A stretch of 40,376 nucleotides of DNA. Source: Microcaldota archaeon. Its GTDB lineage: Archaea > Micrarchaeota > Micrarchaeia > Micrarchaeales > Micrarchaeaceae. The notes under the pieces are model-generated. The model searched no databases, was not told where the DNA came from, and was given only the letters and a program-made list of their open reading frames with translations. The stretch lies in assembly GCA_021828345.1 (NCBI GenBank), contig JAJZJI010000005.1:1-40376 (forward strand), written 5' to 3'. This document shows positions 17,280 to 25,926 of this stretch, piece after piece (position 1 is the first letter of the stretch; each line of letters begins with the position of its first letter). A program made the position numbers and the translations under genes.

Positions 17280-17705
17280 CTAAACATCAAGAACAGCAGT
17301 TATACTTAATCTTTTTTTATTATGTTTAAATATAAAACTGTATTTAGAAATTCCTTTAACATCACGATTGGCATAAATTTCAGATTTATCAATTAAAAAG
17401 AGTTGAACTGTTGCTTTATAATTGCTTTTTTTGGATAAGTTTAAAACATTTAGATTGTAGCAAAAAAGGTTTTTAGAATCAGCAAAAGATAACGTGTGTT
17501 GTAATATTTTCCATATCAATTCATCAATGCTTGTTGCACTAAAGCTTTTATTCACTATATGTTTTTTTTCACTATCTTTTATTTTTTTTATATATGTTAT
17601 GGTGCTAAACATTGCAAGCGCAGCATTCTCAATGAGTTCTGATTCATTTTTCCCATATGCAATAAATTTAACATCGGCTGTATGTGGTAAAAACTTGTAT
17701 CTCAT
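17280..17705 (-). CDS. Archease, RtcB tRNA ligase cofactor
   Basis: The 141-residue protein opens with FLPHTADVKFIAYG, followed by ENAALAMFSTI, and ends with the conserved TAVLDV. The aspartate of HTADV and the C-terminal aspartate are metal-binding residues in archease. The protein activates the RNA ligase RtcB, which joins tRNA exons after intron removal. The window also holds an intron-containing tRNA-Leu, which would need this pathway. It is not in an operon with rtcB here. It is divergent from the CBS protein gene. Confidence 0.92.
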   Translation of the reverse strand: MRYKFLPHTADVKFIAYGKNESELIENAALAMFSTITYIKKIKDSEKKHIVNKSFSATSIDELIWKILQHTLSFADSKNLFCYNLNVLNLSKKSNYKATVQLFLIDKSEIYANRDVKGISKYSFIFKHNKKRLSITAVLDV

Positions 17706-17766
17706 TTAAAATTCACCAGAACATAATGGTTATATTTATATCTTGCTTCTGATTTATAAATATATA

Positions 17767-18936
17767 ATGGTGCATGTTATGGAAGAGCCTCAAATAGAAA
17801 GATGGAATGTATCGATACCTATGAAACTAATAACTAAAACAGAGTCCGTAGATATAAAAACACCAATACAAAAGGTGCTTCAAATGTTAGAGAAATACCC
17901 CGCTGTTATAGTCAATAAAAATAATAGTTATTATGGCATTGTAGATTCAAGAAGTATACATAGAGCAAGGGGTGCTTTAAGCACTTCAAAAAACCAGTCA
18001 ATAGAACGTTATGTGGAACGCATAAGTCCTATAGACTCAAAAACTAATATGAATAATGTGTTGATGCAGTTCATGAAGACACGAACTAAGGCAATACCAT
18101 TTATATTAAATAAGCGCATTGTTGGTGTTTTTGACAGATCAACAATGTTGAAAATAATGCTATCTTTAAGAATGCTTGATAATATTTTTGTGAAGGACAT
18201 AATGAATTCTCCTATAATTGCAATAGATAGTAATTCAACACTGGCGCAGGCAAAGGCTGTTATGGAAAATAGTAGAATAAATCGCGTTATTGTTGTTAAG
18301 GACGAAAAACTTTATGGAATGTTAACATATTTCAAATTGATAAAGAATTATTCAAGTATAAACGAAAGGCTTCCAGAAAGGAAAATGCGCACTTATAGTC
18401 AGAATGATGTACTCGTTGCAGATATAGCTGAAAAGAGTCCAAAGGTAGTATCCTCAGAAAAAAGCCTATCTTATGCTGTACGGCAACTTATAGAGCAGGA
18501 TATATCCTCTTTAATAGTAACAAACAACAGAAGTATGCCTGTTGGAATAATTAGTGCTACTGATATAATTGATAATATGGTAGCAAGGCGCCGTATAGAA
18601 GAGAATCGCATATTCATCTCTGGTTTAGATTCTAATATGAAAGAGTATGAGAGTGAGATACTAGAAGAGATAAAATCATTCATATCAAAAATAGAGGATA
18701 TGAAGGGCGATCGCGTTGAATATGCAAATATCCATATACGTAAGATAAAACAGAAAATTTATGATATCCAAATAAGAATAGGTCTTCAGAATGGACGCGT
18801 GATATCCTCACATGTAACTGATTTTATATTAGAGCGCACATTAAATGAGGCGCTTGATGTGCTTAAGAAAAATATAATAAAGGATAAGGAGCGTTATATA
18901 ACTGTAAAGAAGCTCAGCAATGTGGATAGGGAGTAG
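17767..18936 (+). CDS. Four-CBS protein with a C-terminal S30AE/HPF-like domain
   Basis: Four CBS modules run over about residues 10-280, for example VKDIMNSPIIAIDSNSTLAQ and VADIAEKSPKVVSSEKSLSY. CBS pairs bind AMP, ATP or related ligands. The last 105 residues (IFISGLDSNM...LHIRKIKQ-type strand, then IQIRIGLQNGRVISSH and a final helix) show a strand-helix-three strands-helix pattern like ribosome hibernation factors of the S30AE class. An energy-sensing, ribosome-associated protein is therefore my inference. The start at 17767 follows TATA-like DNA (17730-17745) at leaderless spacing; 17743 and 17779 are other in-frame starts. The pilin-like gene follows by 5 bases. Confidence 0.75.
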   Translation: MVHVMEEPQIERWNVSIPMKLITKTESVDIKTPIQKVLQMLEKYPAVIVNKNNSYYGIVDSRSIHRARGALSTSKNQSIERYVERISPIDSKTNMNNVLMQFMKTRTKAIPFILNKRIVGVFDRSTMLKIMLSLRMLDNIFVKDIMNSPIIAIDSNSTLAQAKAVMENSRINRVIVVKDEKLYGMLTYFKLIKNYSSINERLPERKMRTYSQNDVLVADIAEKSPKVVSSEKSLSYAVRQLIEQDISSLIVTNNRSMPVGIISATDIIDNMVARRRIEENRIFISGLDSNMKEYESEILEEIKSFISKIEDMKGDRVEYANIHIRKIKQKIYDIQIRIGLQNGRVISSHVTDFILERTLNEALDVLKKNIIKDKERYITVKKLSNVDRE

Positions 18937-18941
18937 ATATA

Positions 18942-19412
18942 TTGAATAAAAATAAGAGGGGGCAATCAAGCCTTGAATTGTTAATAACACTTTCCTTTGG
19001 CTTAATGATACTAATACCTGTGGTTGTATTTGCATTTATACAGATATCTAATGCCAATTCAACTCTATCAACGACAGAGTCGCAGCAGGTTGCGAGCAAG
19101 CTTGCTTCCGTTGCCACATCAGTTGGCGCGCAGGGTTATCCTGCAAAGGAGGTTGTAGTTATACAAATACCGCCAGATGTTGATGCAATCTATGTTGGGA
19201 ATCTTAAAAATACTGTAGGACATGAGATAGTATTTAATGTAAGTACGAGCGCTGGACCGAGCTTTGTAACTGCGTATACTCCTATGAATATAAGCGGAAG
19301 CTTAGGAGCTATAACGGGTACTGCCACATATTTGATAAATGTAAGCGCACAGTCCTCCTGTCCATCAAATAATGCTGTTTCATGTGTTTATATAACTGAG
19401 CAGCAGCAATAG
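18942..19412 (+). CDS. Pilin-like protein with class III signal peptide
   Basis: The 156-residue protein starts MNKNKRGQSSLELLITL, a class III (DUF361-type) signal peptide. A charged leader and QSSLE are followed by a hydrophobic helix to about residue 30, and cleavage would occur before the glutamine. In archaea such proteins are cut by EppA-type prepilin peptidases and form pili or related surface filaments. The outside part is rich in S, T, V and A and has N-glycosylation sequons (NST, NVS, NIS, NVS) and one cysteine pair (C138 and C147, approximate). The start is TTG, with GGGAG upstream. No pilus motor or peptidase gene is next to it. Confidence 0.85.
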   Translation: MNKNKRGQSSLELLITLSFGLMILIPVVVFAFIQISNANSTLSTTESQQVASKLASVATSVGAQGYPAKEVVVIQIPPDVDAIYVGNLKNTVGHEIVFNVSTSAGPSFVTAYTPMNISGSLGAITGTATYLINVSAQSSCPSNNAVSCVYITEQQQ

Positions 19413-19414
19413 GT

Positions 19415-20056
19415 CTATAACCTGAGAGCATATATATTTCTATAGAGTTCTTTTCCATGTTTCATTCCATATAATGTATATGAACGCTTAGGTTTAAGCC
19501 TATATAACATAAAGAATGCGGAAACAAGCTTCTTATTGCTAATGTACATATCTATTCCTGTGCCCTCTTTTTCTGTTTTTGATATAAATGCACCATTAGC
19601 TTCAACATATTTTGTAAGTTTTATTGCCATCCTCTCAACAAGATACCCATCCCCTCTTAGTTGTACAAGTGCTTCATAATAACCAGATTTCATACGCGTG
19701 CAATCAATGCAGTTTTCTATCACTGTTTTTATATCAACAAGTTTCGTAAAATGTACTTTTGCATTCTCATAATCACATTCAAATTCTAATGATGCCGCGC
19801 CGTTGTGGTAATGTATTACATCAACTCTAAATCCATTTGCTCCAAGATCTTTTTTTAAGGCAACGGCTAATGTATCCTTATCAAGCTTTCTAAATGTTCC
19901 GCCGCTTTTTATTCTGTTGCAAAATCTACATACATATATTTTGGCTTTATCTGGCACAGTATCCTTTATTCTATTTGCGATGCACTCCTCACAAAATTCC
20001 CCTATGAACTTTATTTCATCGCTTGACCTATTGCACGTTGGGCATCTAATCGCCAC
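19415..20056 (-). CDS. nmd3: NMD3 family protein
   Basis: The 213-residue protein has the zinc-binding N-terminus of NMD3: CPTC (C5, C8), CEEC (C22, C25), CRFC (C43, C46) and CIDC (C116, C119). The last pair sits in NCIDCTRMKSGYYEALVQLR, the most conserved NMD3 segment. In eukaryotes NMD3 escorts the 60S subunit. The archaeal protein probably acts in late large-subunit assembly or quality control. The start is GTG, directly after the secD stop, with GGTGAT just upstream. It is therefore the third gene of secF-secD-nmd3. Confidence 0.9.
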   Translation of the reverse strand: MAIRCPTCNRSSDEIKFIGEFCEECIANRIKDTVPDKAKIYVCRFCNRIKSGGTFRKLDKDTLAVALKKDLGANGFRVDVIHYHNGAASLEFECDYENAKVHFTKLVDIKTVIENCIDCTRMKSGYYEALVQLRGDGYLVERMAIKLTKYVEANGAFISKTEKEGTGIDMYISNKKLVSAFFMLYRLKPKRSYTLYGMKHGKELYRNIYALRL

Positions 20057-21631
20057 CTAATCACCAAAATGTTTACTTATTAATAGGCCATATACTGGTC
20101 TGGTTACAAGTACTCCAAGCATTGCGCCTATTATGGTGGCCTCTGAGAATCCTATAACATCAACAAGTGATGTTGAAAAGAATAGTGGAAGCATTGCAAT
20201 GACTAACAATATTGCATCAGCCCATACAATGTAGAATGCTTTACTAAGTATTCCATGTGAGCTACTCTGTTCGCTTCCATGTGTTAGTATCTCGTCAGTT
20301 ATTATTATCTGTGCATCAACTCCGGTTCCTACAACGCCTATCATTCCTGCAACAGCTGCAAGATCTATTGTGCCTACAAGTCCTATTATCGAGACAATAA
20401 TGAAGAGTTCAGCAAATGTGGTAAGTAATATTGGCAATATCAAAAATAATTTTTTATATCGTATTGTTATAAATATTGATACACCTAAAACCGCAAGTAT
20501 TCCGGCGATGGCGCTTACATATAACGCCTGTTTTCCAAGTGTTGGCGGCACTGTTGTAGGCACTCCAGGTAGAACTGCTACCGGCAGCGCTCCTCCATTT
20601 AATATACTGGTAATTGTTTTTTCTTCGTTTGTTGCGTATGTAAACTGCGCTGAAGGAGATTCTGTGGCTGGAGATATACCTGTAATCTCGTAATTGTCCC
20701 CTGCGCTTCCGTTTGTGATTGCAGGGTTTAATATTGGTGATGACAATAAACCTACAAGGTTCCAGTTATTTAATACAACGGTGCTGCTGTTTATTTCCGT
20801 GTATGTCGGTGTCATATTTGCATTGCTCTCAAGTTTTACTGTGATGTTCATACTTCTTAAATCTGAAATAATTACCGGGTTTATGTTATAGCTTGCAAAT
20901 GTTGTTGTATATTTTTTGTTCGCCTTAAAGTAATCTATGATCTTTGTCATACTTGCATTGTTATTTGAAAATGAAATGACTGGTATTGTTTGAGTTTTCA
21001 GATTCAAGGCGTTCTGCATTATTTGTAATGTCTGTGTTGGTGATAGACCAAGGCTTGTATTGGCTAATAATGATTGGTTTATAAGTATTACAGAATCTGT
21101 TGGTCTATCTAGAAACATATATAGTGGCTGGTTTGATTGTCCAAAAACCGCTTTTGAGAACTTTTGCACGGCAGTTTGTGTTATGAAAAATGTTACTGCC
21201 CATGATACGGTATTATTGCTCTGTTGTGGCGTTACAGAACCAACGCTTCCTTTAAGTATTCCCGTTCCATTTAGCGCTTCCACGCCATTTACGACTCCAA
21301 GGAAATTACCCTGGCTGTCTATTATACCTATTGTTTGATTAACGTCCGATTGCGATACTGAAGGTATTATAACATACACTTCAGAATTTCCTATCCCCTC
21401 GACAGTTACCTGCTTTAAACCAAATGTTGATACTCTCTGCTGCAAATTTGATATTAACGATGTCATAACTGTAGTATTTACGCTGTGTTCTAACGTTATT
21501 GGTATTTGTGTACCACCGCTAAACTCAATGCCGAAATGAATGCCATAATAGATATCCAAAACGAGCAGTGCTAAAAGTATTAATACAAAAATTATAATTC
21601 GCCTATCTTTGAAATATTCTAATGCCTTCAT
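20057..21631 (-). CDS. secD: Protein-export membrane protein SecD
   Basis: SecD works with SecF to use ion gradients to help pull secreted proteins outward after the SecY channel. The 524 residues show an N-terminal membrane helix (about 11-30), the family motif GIEFSGGTQI, a large outer domain, and five C-terminal membrane helices (about 365-518). The latter include MIGVVGTGVDAQIIITDEIL, which carries the conserved Asp pattern. The outer domain carries about 11 N-X-S/T sequons. The start overlaps the secF stop by four bases (ATGA), and GGAGGG precedes it. Confidence 0.94.
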   Translation of the reverse strand: MKALEYFKDRRIIIFVLILLALLVLDIYYGIHFGIEFSGGTQIPITLEHSVNTTVMTSLISNLQQRVSTFGLKQVTVEGIGNSEVYVIIPSVSQSDVNQTIGIIDSQGNFLGVVNGVEALNGTGILKGSVGSVTPQQSNNTVSWAVTFFITQTAVQKFSKAVFGQSNQPLYMFLDRPTDSVILINQSLLANTSLGLSPTQTLQIMQNALNLKTQTIPVISFSNNNASMTKIIDYFKANKKYTTTFASYNINPVIISDLRSMNITVKLESNANMTPTYTEINSSTVVLNNWNLVGLLSSPILNPAITNGSAGDNYEITGISPATESPSAQFTYATNEEKTITSILNGGALPVAVLPGVPTTVPPTLGKQALYVSAIAGILAVLGVSIFITIRYKKLFLILPILLTTFAELFIIVSIIGLVGTIDLAAVAGMIGVVGTGVDAQIIITDEILTHGSEQSSSHGILSKAFYIVWADAILLVIAMLPLFFSTSLVDVIGFSEATIIGAMLGVLVTRPVYGLLISKHFGD

Positions 21632-22782
21632 TTATGCTCCCTCCTTTTTTTGTACCAGAGTACCATTACTGTATTGCCAAGCCATGTGGTTATTATATCT
21701 CCAACAAGTCCTGCAAGTACAACTCCTGCAATCTCAAAATAAGTTTGTATGAAGCTTGCGTAAGATACTGCGAAAAGTATTCCAAATACGAGCAACGCAG
21801 TCGCTGTTATGGTCACTCCAGTTTTCATTGATTCAAATGCGCGATACTCTGGCGTGTGCTCCTGCCTTTTTAATATTCTTATTGCGGATAATACGTCTGT
21901 ATCTATCGAATATCCTATAAGCATAAGCAATCCTCCTATAGAGGCTACGCCCAAAGGTATTCCAAATAACCCCATAGCTCCAAGAGCTATTAATATATCA
22001 TTTGCAGCACCAAAAACTACTGCAAAAGATGGTATTATTGTTCTGAATACTATAAATACTGCGAATGCAACTAGTATGAAAGCTGCTATTATTATTACCT
22101 GCAATTGCCCTAAAAAGTATGATCCTAATGTTGGTGTGACAGTTTGATAGGAATATGTGCTAAAAGGTATAATTGATTTAAGCGTACTGATAACATAACT
22201 CTCATATTGGTTGTTTGCCGACTTAATTGCAATGTTGCCGCTATTTATCATAGCCGACGGGCTGCTTTTATTTTCAGTTATATTGGTTTGGAATGGGGAT
22301 AATGCTGCAAATTCTCCACTAATATCTGTATTCAATTGTGTTTGTGATAAACTCTGGTTCTTTTGATACGCGCTTAAAATGTTTGGCAGTGTATTATTGG
22401 TCGGTTGATTTTTTATGAGTGCTTCAGTTTCAGAAACTCCAAGAACTGCATTACTATAATTGCTATATGCTGAATATGCTGATATTAAGTAATTATTCGC
22501 ATTTGAAAGGCTTGTATTATCCGCTATTGTTATTGCAATGCCACCAGGAGCGCTCTCTATGGATGTTTGTGCACCAGGGATTTTTGTATTTATTGCAGTT
22601 GTAATGGATTGTATGTTTATTGATGCGTTTGATTGTACTGTAACTGTTATCCCACCTCTTAGTGATGAATCAAGCTGTATATGTGGTATGAAATAGAGGC
22701 TGATTAACAGCAATGCTATTGGTATAATAACGAATAATTTGTAATGTTTGCTTTCATATATGTTTCTCATTGAATCAGTCAT
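21628..22782 (-). CDS. secF: Protein-export membrane protein SecF
   Basis: This 384-residue partner of SecD has an N-terminal helix (about 14-31), the motif LDSSLRGGI, an outer domain of about 190 residues, and five C-terminal helices holding GYSIDTDVLSAIRIL and TGVTITATALLV. It is first in the secF-secD-nmd3 operon. The secF-secD order is usual in archaea. A TATA-like TTTATAAA lies about 92 bases upstream, implying a leader of about 65 bases, longer than at most genes here. The outer domain again holds several N-X-S/T sequons. Confidence 0.93.
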   Translation of the reverse strand: MTDSMRNIYESKHYKLFVIIPIALLLISLYFIPHIQLDSSLRGGITVTVQSNASINIQSITTAINTKIPGAQTSIESAPGGIAITIADNTSLSNANNYLISAYSAYSNYSNAVLGVSETEALIKNQPTNNTLPNILSAYQKNQSLSQTQLNTDISGEFAALSPFQTNITENKSSPSAMINSGNIAIKSANNQYESYVISTLKSIIPFSTYSYQTVTPTLGSYFLGQLQVIIIAAFILVAFAVFIVFRTIIPSFAVVFGAANDILIALGAMGLFGIPLGVASIGGLLMLIGYSIDTDVLSAIRILKRQEHTPEYRAFESMKTGVTITATALLVFGILFAVSYASFIQTYFEIAGVVLAGLVGDIITTWLGNTVMVLWYKKRREHK

Positions 22783-22949
22783 TTGCTTAATATGTAATAT
22801 TGCTAGAAGAACAAGCTCCTACCAAAGTGGCAACTATCTACCATAATGTTAGATACTATTTGGAAAGAAAACTTTATAAATTCGAATGTATTGGATGCGC
22901 ATATATCTAATGCTATATATGTTTAAATGCAATGACTGTTAATGTAATT

Positions 22950-23291
22950 CTATTTGCCAAAGTCTTCTATTGCATCTTCTACTAATTGATTATATGCTAA
23001 TGCCGGTCCTCCGCCCATTAAGACTGCAACCCACCCCGCATCCCTGATTTCGTCATTTGTTGCTCCTGAGTCAAAAGCCGCTTTTACGTGGAATGATATG
23101 CACCATTTGCAATGTGATATGACAGATAATGATATTGCAATTAGCTCTTTTGTTTTTGTATCTAGCGCACTTGGCTTTTCTATTTCATTGAGCAGCGCCA
23201 TAAATCTGTTTAATTGCGAAGGGCTATTTTTTTGCCACTTGTCAACAGATTCATTAAATTCCTCCAAAAACCCTTTCATATCCTCTTTCAT
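22950..23291 (-). CDS. AhpD-like carboxymuconolactone decarboxylase family protein
   Basis: The 113-residue protein carries the redox motif HCKWCISFHVKAA (CxxC followed by a histidine), the mark of AhpD-like peroxidase/disulfide reductase members of the carboxymuconolactone decarboxylase family. GATNDEIRDAGWVAVLMGGGP follows as usual. It probably helps remove peroxides or reduce a partner protein. GGTG lies before the ATG and a TATA-like element before that. It stands alone between secF and the divergent DUF981 gene. Confidence 0.88.
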   Translation of the reverse strand: MKEDMKGFLEEFNESVDKWQKNSPSQLNRFMALLNEIEKPSALDTKTKELIAISLSVISHCKWCISFHVKAAFDSGATNDEIRDAGWVAVLMGGGPALAYNQLVEDAIEDFGK

Positions 23292-23397
23292 ATTAGCACC
23301 ACGTTTAATATTATTCTAAAAAACTTAAATCGAGCACTTTCCATAGCAATACTAAAGCATATAAAAATTTAATCTTCCATATTAAAATGGTATTAAT

Positions 23398-24015
23398 ATG
23401 GCAGTTTTTATAGATAATTTGGCGTATTCGCTTTTTATGATAAGCTTCGCCGGATTTATGCTTCTTTATTTAATATCCACAATATATTTTGATTATAGAA
23501 AAAAGAAGAAGGAATTTTCATTACAATTAAATTCTGCCGCTGTGCCATTGTTTATGATTGCGCTATATATGGTGGTTGGTGGTCTTTGGGGTCAGTTTAA
23601 TTGGCCACTACCTGGTAGCTATAATATTTTATTCTATGATCCATTCATATCTTTTGGTTTGGTAATTGCCGCGTTTGTAGTGTCGATAAAATTTAAGACT
23701 AAATTTAGTTTTGTTGGATTTTTTGCACTTCTTGTCGGAATAATGGTTATAATATATGGCATTGTCGGATATAACTTAGGTTTAACTAGTGCTCCAATAG
23801 CGCTCCTTATAATGTATTTCTTATATGGGCTTGCTGGCATATGCGCTTATCCCGTATCCTTGATTATAGAACGACTTCCAGGCATGCAAAAAAGTGTATG
23901 GGTTGGATGGTCACTATTTTTGTTGCTTTTCTGGGTGCTATTGTTATTTGGTAGTCTTCTTGCCGGTTATGTGGGCATAGCGGCAATACCTGCGCACTTA
24001 CTTAGCGCTCCATAA
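23398..24015 (+). CDS. DUF981 family integral membrane protein
   Basis: The 205-residue protein has about six hydrophobic helices and almost no soluble part. The segments GGLWGQFNWPLPGSYNILF and YDPFISFGLVIAAF fit DUF981 (COG3374), which I recall chiefly from acidophilic and thermophilic archaea; that recall is from memory. The function is unknown. A TATA-like ATATAAAAATTT lies about 35 bases upstream. The last residues (IPAHLLSAP) are short and outside or at the membrane face. Confidence 0.72.
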   Translation: MAVFIDNLAYSLFMISFAGFMLLYLISTIYFDYRKKKKEFSLQLNSAAVPLFMIALYMVVGGLWGQFNWPLPGSYNILFYDPFISFGLVIAAFVVSIKFKTKFSFVGFFALLVGIMVIIYGIVGYNLGLTSAPIALLIMYFLYGLAGICAYPVSLIIERLPGMQKSVWVGWSLFLLLFWVLLLFGSLLAGYVGIAAIPAHLLSAP

Positions 24016-24071
24016 ATCTATTTGTAATATGAAGACATATATATTCTTTTTAGAGAAACTTATATGTTTTA

Positions 24072-24857
24072 ATGTCTAGAAAAGTGAATAAAAGAAAAAG
24101 GCCAGATAGAGATATACATCTATTAAAGGATAAAAGAATTGACGAGGCAGCTCTTGATGTCGATACGATGCGCCGCCTCAGTAAATTCTATAATAAGGGT
24201 ATAATATCAAAATTAGGTTTCATTGTAGCGCGAGGGAAGGAATCAGATGTTTATATTGCAAGTGCTGGCGCGTCAGAAACTGTTAGTGGCAATGAGAATA
24301 TTATATTAAAATTTTTTAGAATAGGAAGTTCCTCATTTTTGAATATGCAGGATTATATAATAGGGGATCCGAGATTCAAAAGGAGATATAGCGGCAAATT
24401 TGCCATAATACGCGTATGGTGCAAAAAGGAATTTGGTAATCTGCAAATTGCTTACGATAATGGTATAAATGTTCCAAAGCCTTACATGTTTGATTATAAT
24501 ATTCTTGCAATGGAGTTAATAGGTTCAGGGGATCAAATAGCAAAGAAACTTAAAGACGTTCCGTTGGATCATGAAAGCGCGAATAAAATATTAAACCAAA
24601 TAATAGCTGATATAAAAAAATTATATAATGCAAAGCTTGTCCATGCAGATTTAAGTGAATATAATATATTACTAAAGGACAAAACTCCCTATATAATAGA
24701 TATGGGTCAGGCAGTATCTACAAGGCATCCTAATGCAAGGGCTTTTTTGAAACGGGATGTAATAAATGTGCTAAACTATTTTCATAAAGAATATAATATA
24801 GATCTTGATGCAGAATCAATATACGAAGATATAATACGTTCAATAAATAAGCGATAA
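24072..24857 (+). CDS. rio1: RIO1-type serine/threonine protein kinase
   Basis: RIO1 acts in the last steps of small-subunit maturation. The 261-residue protein has GFIVARGKESDVYIAS as the flexible ATP loop, ILKFFRIG with the ATP-anchoring lysine, VHADLSEYNILL as the catalytic loop (Asp base) and YIIDMGQAV as the metal-binding element. Length and order match archaeal RIO1. A TATA-like ATATATATT about 33 bases upstream gives a short leader. A hairpin with a T-rich tail follows the gene. Confidence 0.95.
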   Translation: MSRKVNKRKRPDRDIHLLKDKRIDEAALDVDTMRRLSKFYNKGIISKLGFIVARGKESDVYIASAGASETVSGNENIILKFFRIGSSSFLNMQDYIIGDPRFKRRYSGKFAIIRVWCKKEFGNLQIAYDNGINVPKPYMFDYNILAMELIGSGDQIAKKLKDVPLDHESANKILNQIIADIKKLYNAKLVHADLSEYNILLKDKTPYIIDMGQAVSTRHPNARAFLKRDVINVLNYFHKEYNIDLDAESIYEDIIRSINKR

Positions 24858-24932
24858 ATGTTATCTATGCTATTTAGTGTATTAACGTATCCGTGCTATT
24901 TTTTAGTGTTTTCTTGAATATTGCTTATACAT

Positions 24933-24956
24933 CCTATCTATTGATAGGTTAATTTT
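24933..24956 (+). terminator. Hairpin and T-run downstream of RIO1
   Basis: CCTATC-TATT-GATAGG is a perfect 6-bp inverted repeat followed by TTAATTTTT. It lies about 75 bases after the RIO1 stop and marks the left border of the unusual region that follows. Confidence 0.45.
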
Positions 24957-25115
24957 TAAAGAAACTATTAATATTATATTTAACTTAACCCCACCACATC
25001 CTAAAAACTTATAAGATAGGTTACACATTCTTCATTGATTATATGATGAACAACGTAACACTATCTCTAAGTAGTATATTATTGATAAATAAAATAGAAA
25101 AGGATTTTAGTCTGA

Positions 25116-25250
25116 TATCAAGTATATTCTGAAGAAAGATTTAGCATTTTTGGAATTAATGGAGATATTGCGGAGAGGTCCATTTACAGGTATTACAAAT
25201 TTAGACAGGAATATCGCTATACAAGGATTAAATGGGATAATGAATTCATG
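25116..25250 (+). pseudogene. Broken coding fragment with HTH/transposase-like sequence
   Basis: A frame open from the stop at 25113 reads about 45 protein-like residues without a start codon: SEERFSIFGINGDIAERS, then IYRYYKFRQEYRYTRIKW and DNEF. The piece IAERSIYRYYKFR looks like a recognition helix of a helix-turn-helix, as found at the N-terminus of many transposases. The likeness to protein ends near 25250, where the island gene begins. I cannot assign a family. It is either the N-terminal remnant of a transposase or of a DNA-binding protein. Confidence 0.4.
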
Positions 25251-25255
25251 TACAT

Positions 25256-25921
25256 TTATTTTTTTATGCAATTTTTGGTGAGGTTAAGTATTAAAAACAT
25301 CTCCAAATGATGTAAAAACTTCACTTTCTGATAAAAATCTGAATTAAATGAGAAGTTTTTGAACTCATTATCGACTTCCATAAGTCGTTTAAAGGCATCT
25401 TTTCTATCGTCATAATATTCACCATATACAATAAAAATTACTTCTTTAGCAAAATTAAGCAACCAGATATTAATTTTATTTCCTAAAAAATTAATATCTG
25501 TATAATCATTATTCACTACTGAATTCCTTGCTCTTTGAGCAACCACAGAAATACTATTTAAAGTACTATTTAAACTTACATTTGGCAGATTACTTAAAAC
25601 ATTCTTTCCACTTATTAGTACATGATTTTTATTTAGATTAAAATAATAAAAACTACTAAATCCTTGATGTATAAAATTATTCGCCTCGTATTCTAAAATT
25701 GTAGTAACTTCTACTTTTGGCCATTTCTTATTTATTTTATCAGACATATCTTTTAACTTATCTAAATTTGTATCGTTTTTTATTATCAATAAAAAATCTA
25801 TATCATTAGCTGTTTCTGGTTTACGAAGATACGAACCATAAAGATAACTAGATGTAACAAAATCATACTGAGATATGAATTTATTCAACTCTTTTGTAAA
25901 ATTATACTTAGAGGTAATCAT
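25256..25921 (-). CDS. Nucleotidyltransferase-fold protein (pol beta/MNT-like)
   Basis: The 221-residue protein has the nucleotidyltransferase signature: Gly29-Ser30 in YLYGSYLRKPETANDIDFLLI, Asp40 and Asp42, and Glu71 in VEVTTI as the likely third acid. Such enzymes move a nucleotide onto a protein, RNA or small molecule. The C-terminal half (from about 110) is helical and unassigned; it could be a HEPN-like or substrate domain, but I see no sure motif. It is the last gene of the kinase-Nudix-nucleotidyltransferase operon, 5 bases after the Nudix stop. Codon use is very AT-rich, with many N, K, I and F residues. Confidence 0.75.
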   Translation of the reverse strand: MITSKYNFTKELNKFISQYDFVTSSYLYGSYLRKPETANDIDFLLIIKNDTNLDKLKDMSDKINKKWPKVEVTTILEYEANNFIHQGFSSFYYFNLNKNHVLISGKNVLSNLPNVSLNSTLNSISVVAQRARNSVVNNDYTDINFLGNKINIWLLNFAKEVIFIVYGEYYDDRKDAFKRLMEVDNEFKNFSFNSDFYQKVKFLHHLEMFLILNLTKNCIKK

Positions 25922-25926
25922 AAAAA

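Larger units (their letters stand above)
24858..25255. other. Gene-poor interval at the left edge of the accessory region
   Basis: About 400 bases lack an intact gene. It contains the RIO1 hairpin, a short AT-rich stretch with a TATA-like TTATAAGATAGG near 25010, and a broken coding fragment on the plus strand from 25116. The fragment runs into the 3' end of the nucleotidyltransferase gene on the other strand. Confidence 0.6.

Noticed and set aside
22868..22949. Possible plus-strand gene or RNA after TTTATAAA at about 22873
   Set aside because: No open frame of useful size and no stable fold. The TATA-like site is near-palindromic and better explains the secF promoter on the minus strand.
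25043..25115. Possible box C/D guide RNA: ATGATGA at 25043-25049 and CTGA at 25112-25115, 63 bases apart
   Set aside because: No clear D' box (CTAA only), a weak C' box, and the closing stem does not abut the boxes. It also overlaps the start of the broken coding frame. Likely chance.
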